64,000 nt of DNA from Ricinus communis (GCF_019578655.1 NC_063256.1:18520531-18584530); one strand, 5' to 3'. Numbered from the stretch's first letter, positions 1-12,182 are shown. The notes: generated by a model not told the origin, from the letters alone. Numbers and translations: made by a program.

Positions 1-214
1 TGGGTCCAATTTAAATTAGAAGGACATAACTCCTTGCCCACTTGGTTTATGAAATGTTTTTTCAATTGGAGACTATTTTCTATTATATCCCAAAATAAAG
101 TTAGAATTGTTTATTAAATGTTTGTTTCGGGGAACAAAACACATAGAAATCACCATCTCTCCTTTGCTCTTTTTTAGAAAATCTCATGTATTATAAAGTG
201 GGAGTGACAGATAT

Positions 215-664
215 TTGGAAAATTAAAAACACCTAAATTTGAAGAAACTATAGAAAAGGTTCGTTGGTTAACTAGAAGGGTATTAATTAAATGGTGGGAT
301 AAATTTAATTTTTTCTCACCATCTTCTATTTTATTCTGTAAAAGGAATAATTACTTTTGGAAAGAAGAACTTATCGTAGGGCTCCTCATCATCCTAGCCT
401 ATCCTTGGACACCTAAGCACTGCAAATTTAAAAAATTTGTTTAGAGATATTTTTGATAATATTCCAAAAGATGGAATAAAGCAACAATTCATGGCAACTC
501 TAGCAGATAAGGAGCAATCGTTTTCTTCAAAAACAAGGTTACGTAGGAGACATGACAGGCTAAAAGACAAGGACAACTCAAAGAAATTTGATAACGAAGA
601 TAACATGTCAGTGGATGCACTACCAATAATAGACTTCCAAGACCCTTACGATTATGATATTTAA
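215..664 (+). pseudogene. Unclassified coding relic with a KWWDKFN motif
   Basis: I do not recognise this gene. A forward frame beginning near position 215 reads a stretch containing LTRRVLIKWWDKFN before it is lost. From 437 another frame stays open for 75 codons to a stop at 662-664; it is very rich in charged residues (for example RLRRRHDRLKDKD) and ends in an acidic tail. Tryptophan-rich motifs of this sort occur in plant retroelement or pararetrovirus-like polyproteins, but I cannot place this one in a family. No promoter or intact start context is visible. It is best treated as a decayed mobile-element or viral-type relic; chance open frame is the alternative for the 437-664 part. Confidence 0.3.
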
Positions 665-1016
665 AACATTATGTTAGAAAATAATTGAGGTTGCTTATGA
701 CAACAATGATGTCAAAACTAAAGGAGAAGGAAGTGGGAGAACAAGTGAAGAAAAATATTCAAAAACAATTTCTACGTTCTCTCTAAAATCTAAGTGTTAT
801 TACGTAGTGAGTGTATTTAAAATATGAGTGTTTGTGAGTTTCTAAATAAGGCTTGTAAAAGAGTGCATAGTAAGTGTGAGTGTTCTTAAGTAGTGACCAG
901 TGAGGGTGCTTTGTTTGTGGAAGCTTATAATCAGCTATGTGTTTTCCTGCTCAGACTAGTGGTTGTGCTAAATAATAACATATTAAGTTTTCTATCTCAT
1001 CTCTTATGCATTCTTC
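665..1016. other. AT-rich spacer without a recognised gene
   Basis: No open frame of note. It contains several repeats of a GAGTGT-type word (GTGAGTGT, GAGTGTTT, GTGAGTGTTC) between 800 and 900, which look like leader or untranslated sequence of a mobile element rather than host coding sequence. Nothing else can be supported. Confidence 0.4.
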
Positions 1017-1247
1017 ATGGTTACAGCCATAGAGAAATTTATTGAAAAGTTTGGATTAATAGAGTGGGGAGATAAAGAAAGCTTAATTCAATTAAGAGAA
1101 GAATTCATTCAATAAGTAAGATTTTTATATAACGAGCATTATAATAACCTAGAAGATTATTTAAATCTTAAAGAAATAGAGAATCAATTTTTTATTCTAG
1201 ATAGTTTAATAGCTACTTTAGAAAGAATAATTCCTGAGACTCCATAA
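1017..1247 (+). pseudogene. Small ORF relic with one internal stop
   Basis: Starting at an ATG at 1017, a single frame runs 77 codons to a TAA at 1245-1247, broken only by one in-frame TAA at 1113-1115 (codon 33). The predicted protein is acidic and helical in character, starting MVTAIEKFIEKFGLIEWGD, and the part after the stop (beginning VRFLYNEHYNNLEDY) has the same character, which suggests one former gene with a nonsense mutation. I do not recognise the family. It lies about 350 bases downstream of the relic at 215-664, in the same direction, so the two could belong to one degraded element. Confidence 0.35.
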
Positions 1248-1714
1248 CTCTTTTACACTTCTTATGTTAATCCAAAAATTCCGTGGAAACTCTTGATGAT
1301 AATCATCACTCCTTTGTCCCCCACCATGTATCATAAGATTGATAACAAAAATCTTGATGTTGTCTTGCAAAATTCTCTTGATGAACATCTCTCAACAAAC
1401 AACTCGCGTGTTTAACACTAAAAGAAAATCAGAATTAAAATGGCACGAAAAGAAGAAGACAAAACTAGACTTAATGAACAAGATTAAGCCAAAATACAAA
1501 AAGAAAATGTAAGAACAAGAAGCAATAGAAAATAACTAATCTTAATGAACGAACAATAAAAAGAAAAAGATTAAAATACCAAAATACTTTTTTAAGTTTA
1601 GAACTCTTATAATTGACTTAAATAAAGAACTAATAACAAGAACCAAATTAAAAGAAAGAACAAAGAAACACAAGAAATCAGAATTGACTAATGAAAATAT
1701 AAAAGGATAAAACC
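1248..1714. other. A-rich stretch flanking an LTR
   Basis: Very adenine-rich on the plus strand from about 1430 to 1714, with no gene. It lies just outside the terminus of the minus-strand LTR at 1715. No primer-binding site is present here, which fits this being the outer flank of a 3' LTR rather than an element interior. Part may be older decayed element sequence. Confidence 0.4.
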
Positions 1715-2661
1715 TGATATAGAGCTAAAGATATGGAATCTCTATGAATAAGCTTGAGAACCCGTTTTGATTTGTGGATCCCCAACACATTAACATGAAA
1801 ACCCCAAGAACTAAATCGATTCAACCCCTAAGAAAAGTTAGAGAACATATTTGTTAGAAAGATAATCAAGAATTAGAATTTAGAAAACTTGTTCCCAAAT
1901 CCCAATTTCGAAACACTGCACAAGAAGATGATCAATCTACTTCAATGTGTCTTAAGCATGCATTTTACACAAGAAGACAAAGACAAAAGCAAAACAGCTT
2001 TTAGGTTTAATAACCAATTATTACTCAAATTCAACTTAATTAATTACATCAGAATTCGTACTAGCCTTATTTAGGCCTTAGAAAACCCTAAATCTTAACT
2101 AATAAAGATTTACATCTGATTTAGGATAAAGATAACCTTCCTAACTAAAAAAGATAACTTAAACAAAGTCCTAACTAGGATAAAATACATGTGTGGCCGC
2201 CCAACTTAAGTCAGAAAATCTTAATTTACATCATTCATAATGGGCCTCAAAACGTAAGCCAAGTTAGTTCCAAAGTCTTCATATTTTACAATTCAGCTTC
2301 TTTGGTCATTTTAAGCCTAATTAGATTTATTCAAGCCCAATAAACTGAATTAGATTAATGAGCCTCGAACTTAAATCCAATTTTTCAAGCCTTGATGTGT
2401 CCTTAGCCCAAATGTCTTGGATAAGCTTATTGACTTAGGATTCCTAGTTGAGTTAGGATTCCTAGTTGACTTAGGATTCCTTGTTGAATTAGGATTCCTA
2501 GTTGAATTAGGATTCCTTTCATTGCTTGAACTCCTAATATCATCAGGACTCCTTGCAGGATTAGGATTCCTAGTTGAGTTAGGACTCTTATTGGATTAGG
2601 ATTCCTTAAGCTAGTAGGATCTGCATTATCAAGACTCCTTGTGCTAGTTTGGTTCGTATCA
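1715..2661 (-). mobile_element. 3' LTR of a minus-strand Ty3/gypsy element (LTR A)
   Basis: Read on the minus strand this begins TGATACGAACC at 2661 and ends CTATATCA at 1715, giving TG...CA termini and about 947 bp. It contains a TATA-like AAGGCCTAAATAAGG near 2070-2085 followed by TAGTACGAATT, a pairing also seen in the solo LTR at 24769-25634 (AAGGCCTATATAAG, then TAGTACGAATT) and in the LTR at 18571-19930. The 5' part holds an 18-bp tandem repeat. On the inner side the LTR is joined directly to a truncated protease region, so the RT, RNase H and integrase genes of this copy are missing. No matching target duplication is seen. Confidence 0.7.
2435..2524 (-). repeat. 18-bp tandem repeat in LTR A (hexapeptide coding register)
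   Basis: Five consecutive 18-bp units of the form TTAGGATTCCTAGTTGAN (plus strand) lie at 2435-2524, the last one diverged. On the minus strand each unit reads as a TRNPNS-type hexapeptide. Single or double copies of the same word occur at the matching place in the related LTRs near 19300-19370, 19870-19915, 23770-23830 and 24780-24960, so the run here is a local expansion of a word already present in the family. Confidence 0.8.
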
Positions 2662-4040
2662 CACTACATCATACAACACCTCATCATGATATTTACCAAT
2701 AGAAAATGAAATAATAGCTTGCTTGTTTACCTTAACCTCATCATAATCATTAAGCCATTGAAGCTTGAATGGATGAGGGTAGGGTATGTTAGGCAGCCCG
2801 ATCTACTAACCAAGAGAGTACTCACAACATTAGTGCAAATCCCACTATCAATAATCACACTACAGGCCTTGCCTTGGACATGACATCTTATGTGAAACAA
2901 GTTGTCCCTTTGTTGCTCATGACAATCCTCCTTCATTTGAGTATTAAGAGTATGCCTTGTGACAAGTATATCTCCTCTAATTGTCTCTTCAATAATCCCA
3001 TCACTACCATATTCCAATTTGGGCATCTCATTACTACTACTCTCATTCTCGCTCTTTTCATCATATGTCACTACCTCACCATTTCTTATGGTCATAGTGG
3101 TCCTATTAGGACACTCCTTACTAATATGACCTACTACTTAACACTTCTAACACTTAATGTCTCTATTTCTACCCTTAGAAGCTTCATTTTGGCATCCCTT
3201 TTAGAAACTGAAACATCCTTCCCCTTTGCACCATCATAGGCAGCCTTGTTTCCACCCTTATAATTACCAAGGACATCTTTTTCCTAATTAGAATTACTAT
3301 TGGAATAGGGTTTGAGAAACACACCTTGCTATCCCTCTTCCTTGGAGTTGCTTTTCCACCTTGATGGCAATGTGCATCATCTGTTATAACTCTGTTTATG
3401 GCTACAAATCCACTCGGTCAACTACATCTTTATTTAGACCAGCCAAGAGATGTGCCATGGTAGCCTCCATGTTCCCCTCTATGTTAGATCTAATCATTAT
3501 CATCTACATCTCGCTGTAGTAATCTTCAACACTCTTATTGCCTTGTTTGAGAACTTGAAGTTTTTGAACAAGCTCCCTTTGCTAATGCTTAGGTACAAAC
3601 CTTTTCCTCATAAATGATTTGAGGTCATACCAAGTATCAATAGGGTACTCCAAATTCCTTCTCCTACTAGTCACCAATTGATGTCGCAAAGCTATAGCAT
3701 AATCTAAAAATTGGGTAATGGTAAGCTTTACCTTCTTATCCTCACTAAGAAGTTTAATAACGGTAAAAAGGTTCTTATCCTCATTGAAAATTAGGTAACA
3801 GTAAGCTCTTTCTCCACCTCTATTTCAATCTATTCCAACAAGAGTGGCATCATCATCCTCTTCATAGTCCATATCATACGCTTGACCAATCCCATCTAAG
3901 TTAGGTTCATAACCACCTCGGTTTATCTCTCTTTGAACTCCTCTATTACCTTCATCAACAGGTGGTGGTCTTTGCTCTAGACGTGCAAATCTTGCATTGT
4001 TGTGCAAGTTCATTCTTTCGATGGAATCATTGATCTCCAT
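2662..4040 (-). pseudogene. Ty3/gypsy gag and protease remnant (copy A)
   Basis: On the minus strand a gag start is visible at 4040 (MEINDSIERMNLHNNARF), followed by an acidic stretch and, across stops, by sequence resembling the gag capsid-like domain. A zinc knuckle of the C-X2-C-X4-H-X4-C form lies near 3110-3155 but contains stop codons. The protease follows at 3095-2727, with the active-site motif IIDSG near 2850. Gag packages the RNA and the aspartic protease processes the polyprotein in virus-like particles. The protease is cut off near 2665, where the sequence passes directly into LTR A. At the other end, near 4050, the gag start abuts RNase H sequence of another copy, the reverse of the normal gene order. 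Confidence 0.8.
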
Positions 4041-4057
4041 TATTTCCCTTAGTAGTC

Positions 4058-5396
4058 TTCTTTAAACAAAAACCCATAAAGTCTATAAAATTTACTAAAA
4101 GCACCTTTTTCACAAGCATTAAACACATTGACAAAATCAGAGTCATGCTCATAAATTTCTTTGATATGCTCAAAACTAAGGAATTTGGCATTCAAAGTAG
4201 AAAGAAGTGCATACCTTCAAAATAACGCATCCGCAACAACATTATCTTTACCGTGCTCGTATTTGATCATATATGGAAAGGACTCAATGAACTCACTCCA
4301 TTTAGCATGGCATTTATTAAGCTTAATTTTCCCCTTCATATGCTTCAATGACTCATGATCCATGTGAATCACAAACTCTTTAGGCCAAAGATAGTGTTGC
4401 CATGTCTCTAAAGCTCTCACCAATGCGTACGTCTCCTTATCATAAGTTGGGTAGTTAAGGCTACCCTGTTGAGCTTTTCAGTAAAATAAGCTATAGGCCA
4501 TCCTTCTTGCATAAGAACAGCTCCAAAACCAATTCTGGAAGCATCACATTCAATCTCAAAAGTCATGTCAAAATTAGGTAAAGCAAGTAAAGGTGCACTA
4601 ATTAACTTAGATTTAAGCAAGTTAAAAGCCTTTTCTTGTTCCTCACCAGATTTAAATCCCATATTATTTTTAATTACTTCCGTTAAAGGTGCGGCTGTGC
4701 TAAAGAAATCATTAACAAACCTCCTATAAAAACTAGCTAAGCCATGGAACGTTCTTACATCCCTGACACTCTTAGGTTTCGGCAAGACTCTATTGTCTTA
4801 GCCTTTTCACTATCAAATTTCTACTCCTTTAGCACTCACAAAAAATCCCAAACACACAAGTTTATTAGTGCAAAAAGAACATTTAGCAAAATTAATATAC
4901 AACTTATCTTTTTGTAAAACATCAAGTACCATACGTACATGTTCAACATGATCATCTAAAGACTTGCTATAAATCAAGATATCATCAAAATAGACAACCA
5001 TAAATTTTCCAATAAAAGCACACAAAACATGATTCATTAATCTTATAAAAGTGCTAGGTGCATTAGTCAAGCCAAAAGGAATGACTAACCGTTCATAAAA
5101 ACCATACTTTGTTTTAGATGTGGTTTTCCATTCATCACCCACCTTTATCCTAATTTGATGATAACCAGATTTCAAATCAATTTTAGAGAAGATAGTCGAC
5201 CAACAGAGTTCATCTAACATATCATCCAAACGAGGAATAGGATGACCATACTTTACTGTAATCTTGTCGATAGCACGACAATCAACACACATACACCATG
5301 ATCCATCCTTTTTTAGTACAAGTAAGACGGGCACCGCACATGGGTTCATACTTTCTCTAATCAACCATTTGGCCATCAAATCTTCTACTAGTCATT
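4058..5396 (-). pseudogene. Ty3/gypsy reverse transcriptase and RNase H (C-terminal part of a split pol)
   Basis: The RT runs 5379-4813 on the minus strand with [34 protein letters not shown] and the catalytic [11 protein letters not shown] motif intact. RNase H and its connecting region follow at 4785-4217 ([29 protein letters not shown]), in at least two frames, so frameshifts are present near 4800 and 4430. These enzymes copy retrotransposon RNA into DNA. The RT lacks its N-terminal ~75 residues, which are found 8.7 kb away at 14101-14318; the two pieces are separated by the tandem array and share a duplicated GCAAC at the cut. No integrase follows; RNase H ends near 4058 against gag of another copy. 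Confidence 0.9.
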
Positions 5397-5401
5397 GCAA
5401 C
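5397..5401. repeat. Target-site duplication, left copy (GCAAC)
   Basis: GCAAC (GCAACT if one base is shared with the insert) lies exactly where the RT gene is broken, and the same word occurs at 14096-14100. The unbroken relative at about 22550 has one GCAAC-type word at this place, as expected for a 5-bp duplication made by integrase. Confidence 0.7.
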
Positions 5402-8164
5402 TAATTTGGACCTTGGCAACTTGTGACAAGACCCAACACGCGGAATCGGAATTAGAATCCAAAGAAAGCCAAATCTGATCTTTGATGACATAAATCAATT
5501 AAGATTTATTCCTAAATAACAAGATATGCGGCTGCCCCATTATTTAATATTTGAAATTGGCGCACTCTTAGGTCAAGTAACACAAGTTAGGCTCCTTCTT
5601 TTGGTATCCTCTTCAAGGAAATTCGACCTCCCATTTCCTTATGAATATTTTGGCCCAAACTAGCTTTTGTCAAGGCCTAACATGGTGGATTAGGCTATTG
5701 AATAGGCCCATTTAAGGCATCCTTCCTCCTCTTAGCCCTAGCTCTTATAATTGGACCTCTGTTGATGAATAAGGGGTCATTTAAACTTGTAATTGGACTT
5801 GGAGTAGAAATCGACCCTTGATTTAAAGTTGGATCATGAGTTGCCTTTGAGTCTTGATTCGCATTATTAAATGATGTGAATCTTGGCAACTTGTGATAAA
5901 ACCCAACATGCGGAATCGAGATTAGACACCCAAGAAAGCCAAATATGATCTTTGATGATCTTGACCTAAAGATAACTTCTATCTCGAACCTTGGTATAAA
6001 AATAATGGTTGATGTCAAACTCAAGAAGGGTAGAAGGTGAGTGATAAGTAGATGTTGAATGCCATAAGAACAAGTTCTTGGTAAGTACGAAGTTCTTCCA
6101 AAGAACCAAGAAAGAATGATTCTCACAAATATATTTAACTTAAAATATTCACTAACTTGTGCCATTCGGCTACATATAATTTAAATAGACAAATAAATTA
6201 CCCTAATTTCATATTTGCATAAAGAAAATAAACTAAATAGGAATTAAATAAAGTATATGCTAAATAAAATTTTTTCTAAATAAATAAAATAAGGAACTAT
6301 GGTTAATTATGATATAATAAAATAAGAAGCCTAATTGATTTAGTCAATCATAGTCAATAAAGACATGGCTAAATAATCAAGATTTATTCCTAAATAATAA
6401 GATATGCAGGTGCCCCATTGTTTCCTCTTTGAAGTTGGCACATTCTTATGTCAAGCAACACACATTAGGCGCATTCTTTTGGTTTCGTCTTCAAGGAAAT
6501 CCCTCCGACCCCTTTTCCTTACGAATATGTTAGCCCAAACTAGCTATTCTTAAGGCCTAACATAGTGGATTGGGCTATTGAATAGGCCCATTTAAGGCCT
6601 CATTCATCCTCTTAGCTCTAGCTCTTATAATTGGACCTCCTTTGATGAATAACATATCCTTTGAACTTGTAATTGAAGTCGGAGTAGAATTCGACCCTTG
6701 ACTTGAAGTTGGATCATGACTTGTCTTTGACTCTTGATTCACATTATTAAATGATGTGAACCTTGGCAACTTGTGACAAAATCCAACACATGAAATCGAG
6801 ATTAGAATCCTAGGAAAGCCAAATATGATCTTTGATGATCTTGACCCAAAGATAACCTATATCTCAAACCTTGGTATAAGAATACTGGTTAATGCCACAA
6901 TCAAGAAAGGTAGAAGGTGAGTGCTAAATCAATTATGAACACCACAAAAACAAGTTGTAAGTTCGAAGTTCTTCCAATGAACAAAGCAAGAATAATTCTC
7001 ACAAATATGTTTAACTCAAAATATTCATTAACTTGTGCCAATCGGCTACGTATAAATTAAATAGACAAAGACATTACCCTAATTTCCTATTTGCATAAGG
7101 AAGAAAAACTAAATAGGAATTAACTAAAGTAGAATTTGTAATTGGGCATGGAGTAGAATTTGTAATTGGGCATGGAGTAGAATTTGCCCCTTGACATGAA
7201 CTTGGATCATGACTTGGCTTTGACTCTTAATTTGCATTATTAAATGATGCGAGCCTTGGCAACTTGTGATGAGACCTAACAAGCGAAATCGAGATTAGAA
7301 TCCCTAGAAAGCCAAATCTGATCTTTGCTAACCTTGACCCAAGAATAACTTGTATCTCAAACCTTAATATAAGAATAATGGTTGATGCCACATTCAAGAA
7401 AGGTAGAAGGTGAATGATAAGTCGATGTTGAATTCCACAAGGACAAATTCTTGCTAAGTTTGAAGTTCTTCCAAAGAAGCAAGCAAGAACAATTCTCACA
7501 AAAATGTTTAACTCAAAATATTCATTAACTTGTGCCATTCGGCTACATATGATTTAAATAGACAAAGATATTACCCTAATTTCCTATTTGCATAAGGAAA
7601 ATAAACTAAATAGGAATTAACTAAAGTATATGCTAAATAGACATTTTTCAAAATAAACAAACTAAGGAAATATGCTTAATTAGGATATAATAAAAAACCT
7701 ATTCTAAAAGGAAATAATAAAATACTTCCAAAATAACAAAATAAGAAGCCTAATTGATTTAGTCAATCATAATCAACAAAGGTATGGCTAAATCAATAAA
7801 GATTTATTCGTAAATAATAAGATATGCGGCTACCCTATTGTTTCCTCTTTGATGTTCGTGCACTTTTAGGTCAAGCAACACACATTAGGTGCCTTCTTTT
7901 GGTTTCCTCTTCAAGGAAATTCATCCCCCCTTTTCCTTATGTATATTCTGGCTTAAAATAGATTTTCTAAAAGTCTAACATGGTGGCTTGGGTTATTAAT
8001 TAGGTCGATTTAAGGCCTCTTTCAATCTCTTAGCCCTAGCTCTTAAAATTGGATCTCCGTTGATCAATAACGGATCCTTTGAACTTGTAATTAGACTTGG
8101 AGTAGAATTCAATGCTTGACTTAAAGTTGGATCACGACTTGACTTTTACTCTTGATTCACATTA

Positions 8165-11100
8165 TTAAATGACCTGAGTCTTGGCAACTTGTTACAGACC
8201 CAATATGCGAAATCGGGAGTAGAATCCCATGAAAGCCAAATTTGTTCTTTGAGGAGCTTGACCCAAAGATAACTTGTATCTCGAACCATGGTATAAGAAT
8301 AATGGTTGACGCCATACTTAAAATAGGTAGAAGGTGAGTGATAACTCGATGTTGAATGCCACAAGGATAAGTTCTTGGTAAGTTCGAAGTTCTTCTAAAG
8401 AACCAAGCAAGAACAATTCTCACAAAAAATGTTTAACTCAAAATATTCATTAACATGTGCCATTTGGCTACATAGGATTTAAATACACAAAGACATTACC
8501 CTAATTTCCTATTTGCATAAATAAAATAAACTAAATAGAAATTAATTAAAGTATATGCTAAATAGAAGTTTTTCTGAATAAACAAAATAAGGACCTATGC
8601 TTAATTAGGATATAATAAAAAGCCAATTCTAAAAGGAAGTAATAAAGGCCTTCCTAAATAAAAAAATAAGAAGCCTAATTGATTTAGTCAATCATAATCA
8701 ATAAAGACATAACTAAATCAATCAAGATTTATTCGTAAATAATAAGATATGTGGCTGCCCCATTGTTTCCTCTTTGAAGTTTGCGCACTCTTAGGTCAAG
8801 CAACAAACATTAAGCGCCTTCTTTTGGTTTCCTCTTCAAGTAAATTCGTCTTTCCCTTTTTCCTATGAATATTTTGGCTGAGACTAGCTTTTCTTAAGGC
8901 TTAACATAGTGGATTAGGTTATTGAATAGGCCCATTTCAGGCCTCCTTAATCCTTTTAGCCCCAGCTTTTATAATTGGACCTCCTTTGATGAATAACGGA
9001 TCATTTGAACTTTTAATCGGACTTGGAGTAGAGTTTGACCCTTGACTCGATGTTGGATCATGACTTAGAATTAACTCTTGATTCGAATTATTAAATGAAG
9101 TGAACCTTGGCAACTTGAGAGAAGACCCAACAAGGAGAATTGGGACTAGAATCCTAAGAAAACCAAATCCGATGTTTGATGACCTGGACCCAAAGATAAC
9201 TTGTATCTCGAACCTTGGTATAACAATAATGGTTGACGCCACACTCAAGAAAGGTAGAAGGTGAGTGATAAGTCGATGTTGAATGCCACAAGAACAAATT
9301 CTTGCTAAGTTTGAAGTTCTTCCAAAGAAGCAAGCCAGAACAATTTAACTCAAAATATTCATTAACTTGTTCCATTCGGCTGTATATGATTTAAATAGAC
9401 AAAGACATTACCCTAATTTCTTATTTGCATAAAGAAAATAAACTAAATAGGAATTAACTAAAGTATATGCTAAATAAACATTTTTCAAAATAAACAAACT
9501 AAGGAACTATGCTTAATTAGGATATAATAGAAAACCCTAAAAGGAAATAATAAAAGACTTACAAAATAACAAAATAAGAAGCCTAATTGATTTAGTCAAT
9601 CATAATCAATAAAGATATGGCTAAATCAATCAAGATTTATTCATAACTAATAAGATATGCGGATGTCCTATTGTTTCCTCTTTGAAGTTGGCGCACTTTT
9701 AGGTCAAGCAACACACATTAGGCGCCTTCTTTTGGTTTCCTCTTTAAGAAAATTCATCCCCCCTTTTCCTTATGTATATTTTGGACCAAAATAGATTTTC
9801 TCAAAGCCTAACATGGTGGCTTTGGTTATTCAATAGGCCGATTTAAGGCCTCTTTCATCCTCTTAGCCCTAGCTCTTAAAATTGGACCTCCGTTGATGAA
9901 TACCAGATCCTTTGACTTGTAATTAGACCTGGAGTAGAATTCAACACTTGACTTAAAGTTGGATCATGACTTGAATTTTACTCTTGATTCGCATTATTAA
10001 ATGACGTGAGTCTCGGCAACTTGTGACAAGACCCAACACGCGGAATCGGGAGTAGAATCCTAAGAAAGCCAAATTTGTTCTTTGAGGAGATTGACCTAAA
10101 GATAACTTGTATCTCGAACCATGGTATAAGAATAATGGTGGACGCCATACTTAAAATATGTAGAAGGTGAGTGATAAGTTGATGTTGAATGCCACAAGGA
10201 TAAGTTCTTGGTAAGTTCGAACTTCTTCCAAAGAACCAAGCAAGAACAATTCTCATAAAAACGTTTAACTCAAAATATTCATTAACATCTGCCATTTGGC
10301 TACATAGGATTTAAATAGACAAAGAAATTACCCTAATTTCCTATTTGCATAAAGAAAATAAACTAAATAGGAATTAATTAAAGTATATGCTAAATAGAAG
10401 TTTTTCTGAATAAACAAAATAAGGAACTAAGCTTAATTAGGATATAATAAAAAACCAATTCTAAAAGGAAGTAATAAAAGACTTCCTAAATAAAAAAATA
10501 AGAAGCCTAATTGATTTAGTCAATCATAATCAATAAAGACATAACTAAATCAATCAAGATTTATTCGTAAATAATAAGATATGTGGCTGCCCCATTGTTT
10601 CCTCTTTGAAGTTTGCGCATTCTTAGGTCAAGCAACAAACATTAGGCGCCTTCTTTTGGTTTCCTCTTCAAGTAAATTCGTCTCTCCCTTTTTCCTATGA
10701 ATATTTTGGCCCAAACTAGCTTTTCTTAAGGCTTAACATAGTGGATTAGGTTATTGAATAGGCTCATTTCAGGCCTCCTTAATCCTTTTAGCCCTAGCTT
10801 TTATAATTGGACCTCCTTTGATGAATAACGGATCCTTTGAATTTTTAATCAGACTTGGAGTAGAGTTTGACCCTTGACTCGATGTTGGATCATGACTTGG
10901 CATTGACTCTTGATTCGCATTATTAAATGAAGTGAACCTTGGCAACTTGTGAGAAGACCCAACATGGAGAATTGGGACTAGAATCCCAAGAAAACCAAAT
11001 CTGATGTTTGATGACCTGGACCCAAAGATAACTTGTATCTCGAACCTTGGTATAAGAATGATGGTTGACGCCATACTCAAGAAAGGTAGAAGGTGAGTGA

Positions 11101-11790
11101 TAAGTCGATGTTGAATGCCACAAGAACAAATTCTTGCTAAGTTTGAAGTTCTTCCCAAGAAGCAAGCCAGAACAATTTAACTCAAAATATTCATTAACTT
11201 GTTCCATTCGGCTACATATGATTTAAATAGACAAAGTCATTACCCTAATTTCCTATTTGCATAAAGAAAATAAACTAAGTAGGAATTAATTAAAGTGTAT
11301 GCTAAATAGAAGTTTCTCTGAATAAACAAAATAAGGAACTATGCTTAATTAGGATATAATAAAAAACTAATTCTAAATGGAAGTAATAAAAGACTTCCTA
11401 AATAGAAAAATAAGAAGCCTAATTGATTTAGTCAATCATAATCAATAAAGACATAACTAAATCAATCAAGATTTATTCGTAAATAATAAGATATGTGGCT
11501 CCCTGGTTGTTTCCTCTTTGAAGTTTGCACATTCTTAGGTCAAGCAACAAATATTAGGCGCCTTCTTTTGGTTTCGTCTTCATGTAAATTTGTCCCTCCC
11601 TTTCTCCTATGAATATTTTGGCCCAAACTAGCTTTTCTTAAGGCTTAACATAGTGGATTAGGTTATTGAATAGGCCTATTTCAGGCCTCCTGAATCCTTT
11701 TAGCCCTAGCTTTTATAATTGGACCTCCTTTGATGAATAACAGATCCTTTGAACTTTTAATTGGACTTGGAGTAGAGTTTGACCCTTGAC
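8165..11790 (-). repeat. Dimeric higher-order block (P-Q-P-Q, ~1.83 kb period) in the LTR-like array
   Basis: Units beginning near 8180 and 10015 share variants not found in their neighbours (GGGAGTAGAATCC, CCAAATTTGTTCTTTGAGGAG, GCCATTTGGCTACATAGG). Units beginning near 9105 and 10933 share another set (AGAATTGGGACTAGAATCC, GATGTTTGATGACCTGG, loss of the TTCTCACAAAAATG segment before TTTAACTC). The alternation gives a two-unit period of about 1.83 kb, which means pairs of units were duplicated together. The unit at 12240 is Q-like and the one at 13187 is mixed. Confidence 0.7.
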
Positions 11791-11793
11791 TCG

Positions 11794-12182
11794 TTTCCTT
11801 ATTTCTTTAATAATAGAGTTGGCTATCTTTATGGCATCGATTGTACAAGTTCATGAAGAAGGCTGGACGAGTGGAATGAGGGAAAGCAGTTCGATCGACA
11901 AAAAAGAAAAGTAGCCCCCCTAGAACCTGGCAAAGTAACTATTAATGAATTCCCGAGCAATTCTCAATCAACATATGCATTTCATCCCCGTAAAGATTAT
12001 AACACGCAAAAGACTCCTTATCGCTCCGTGGGGAGTGGGATGAGTGATACATCCGGCGAGCGCCGGTGTAGAACGCAAGCAAAGGTGAGCTTTTCAAAGC
12101 GAACCAATCTTCCGTACCGATCCTTTTACTCTCTATCTATAAAAAAAAGAGCGCTAAGGAAACACCAATGGAGAGAGATAAG
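11794..12182. other. 389-bp organelle-like insert in an array unit
   Basis: The array unit is interrupted after CTTGACTCG and resumes at GTTGCAGGATCATGAC. The insert is clearly richer in G and C than its surroundings (for example ACATCCGGCGAGCGCCGG) and unrelated to anything else in the window. Its texture resembles plant mitochondrial intergenic DNA, which often enters nuclear DNA at break repair, but I cannot name a source gene. The forward frame at 12028-12222 is most likely incidental. There is no target duplication; a few bases of the unit are replaced at the junction, fitting end-joining. Confidence 0.45.

Noticed and set aside
5695..6165. Frames of 100-156 codons in the ~915-bp array as genes
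   Set aside because: They cross unit junctions and combine U5-like sequence with the LTR-encoded tail. Only the tail with the GGPIIRARAKR motif looks like former coding sequence.
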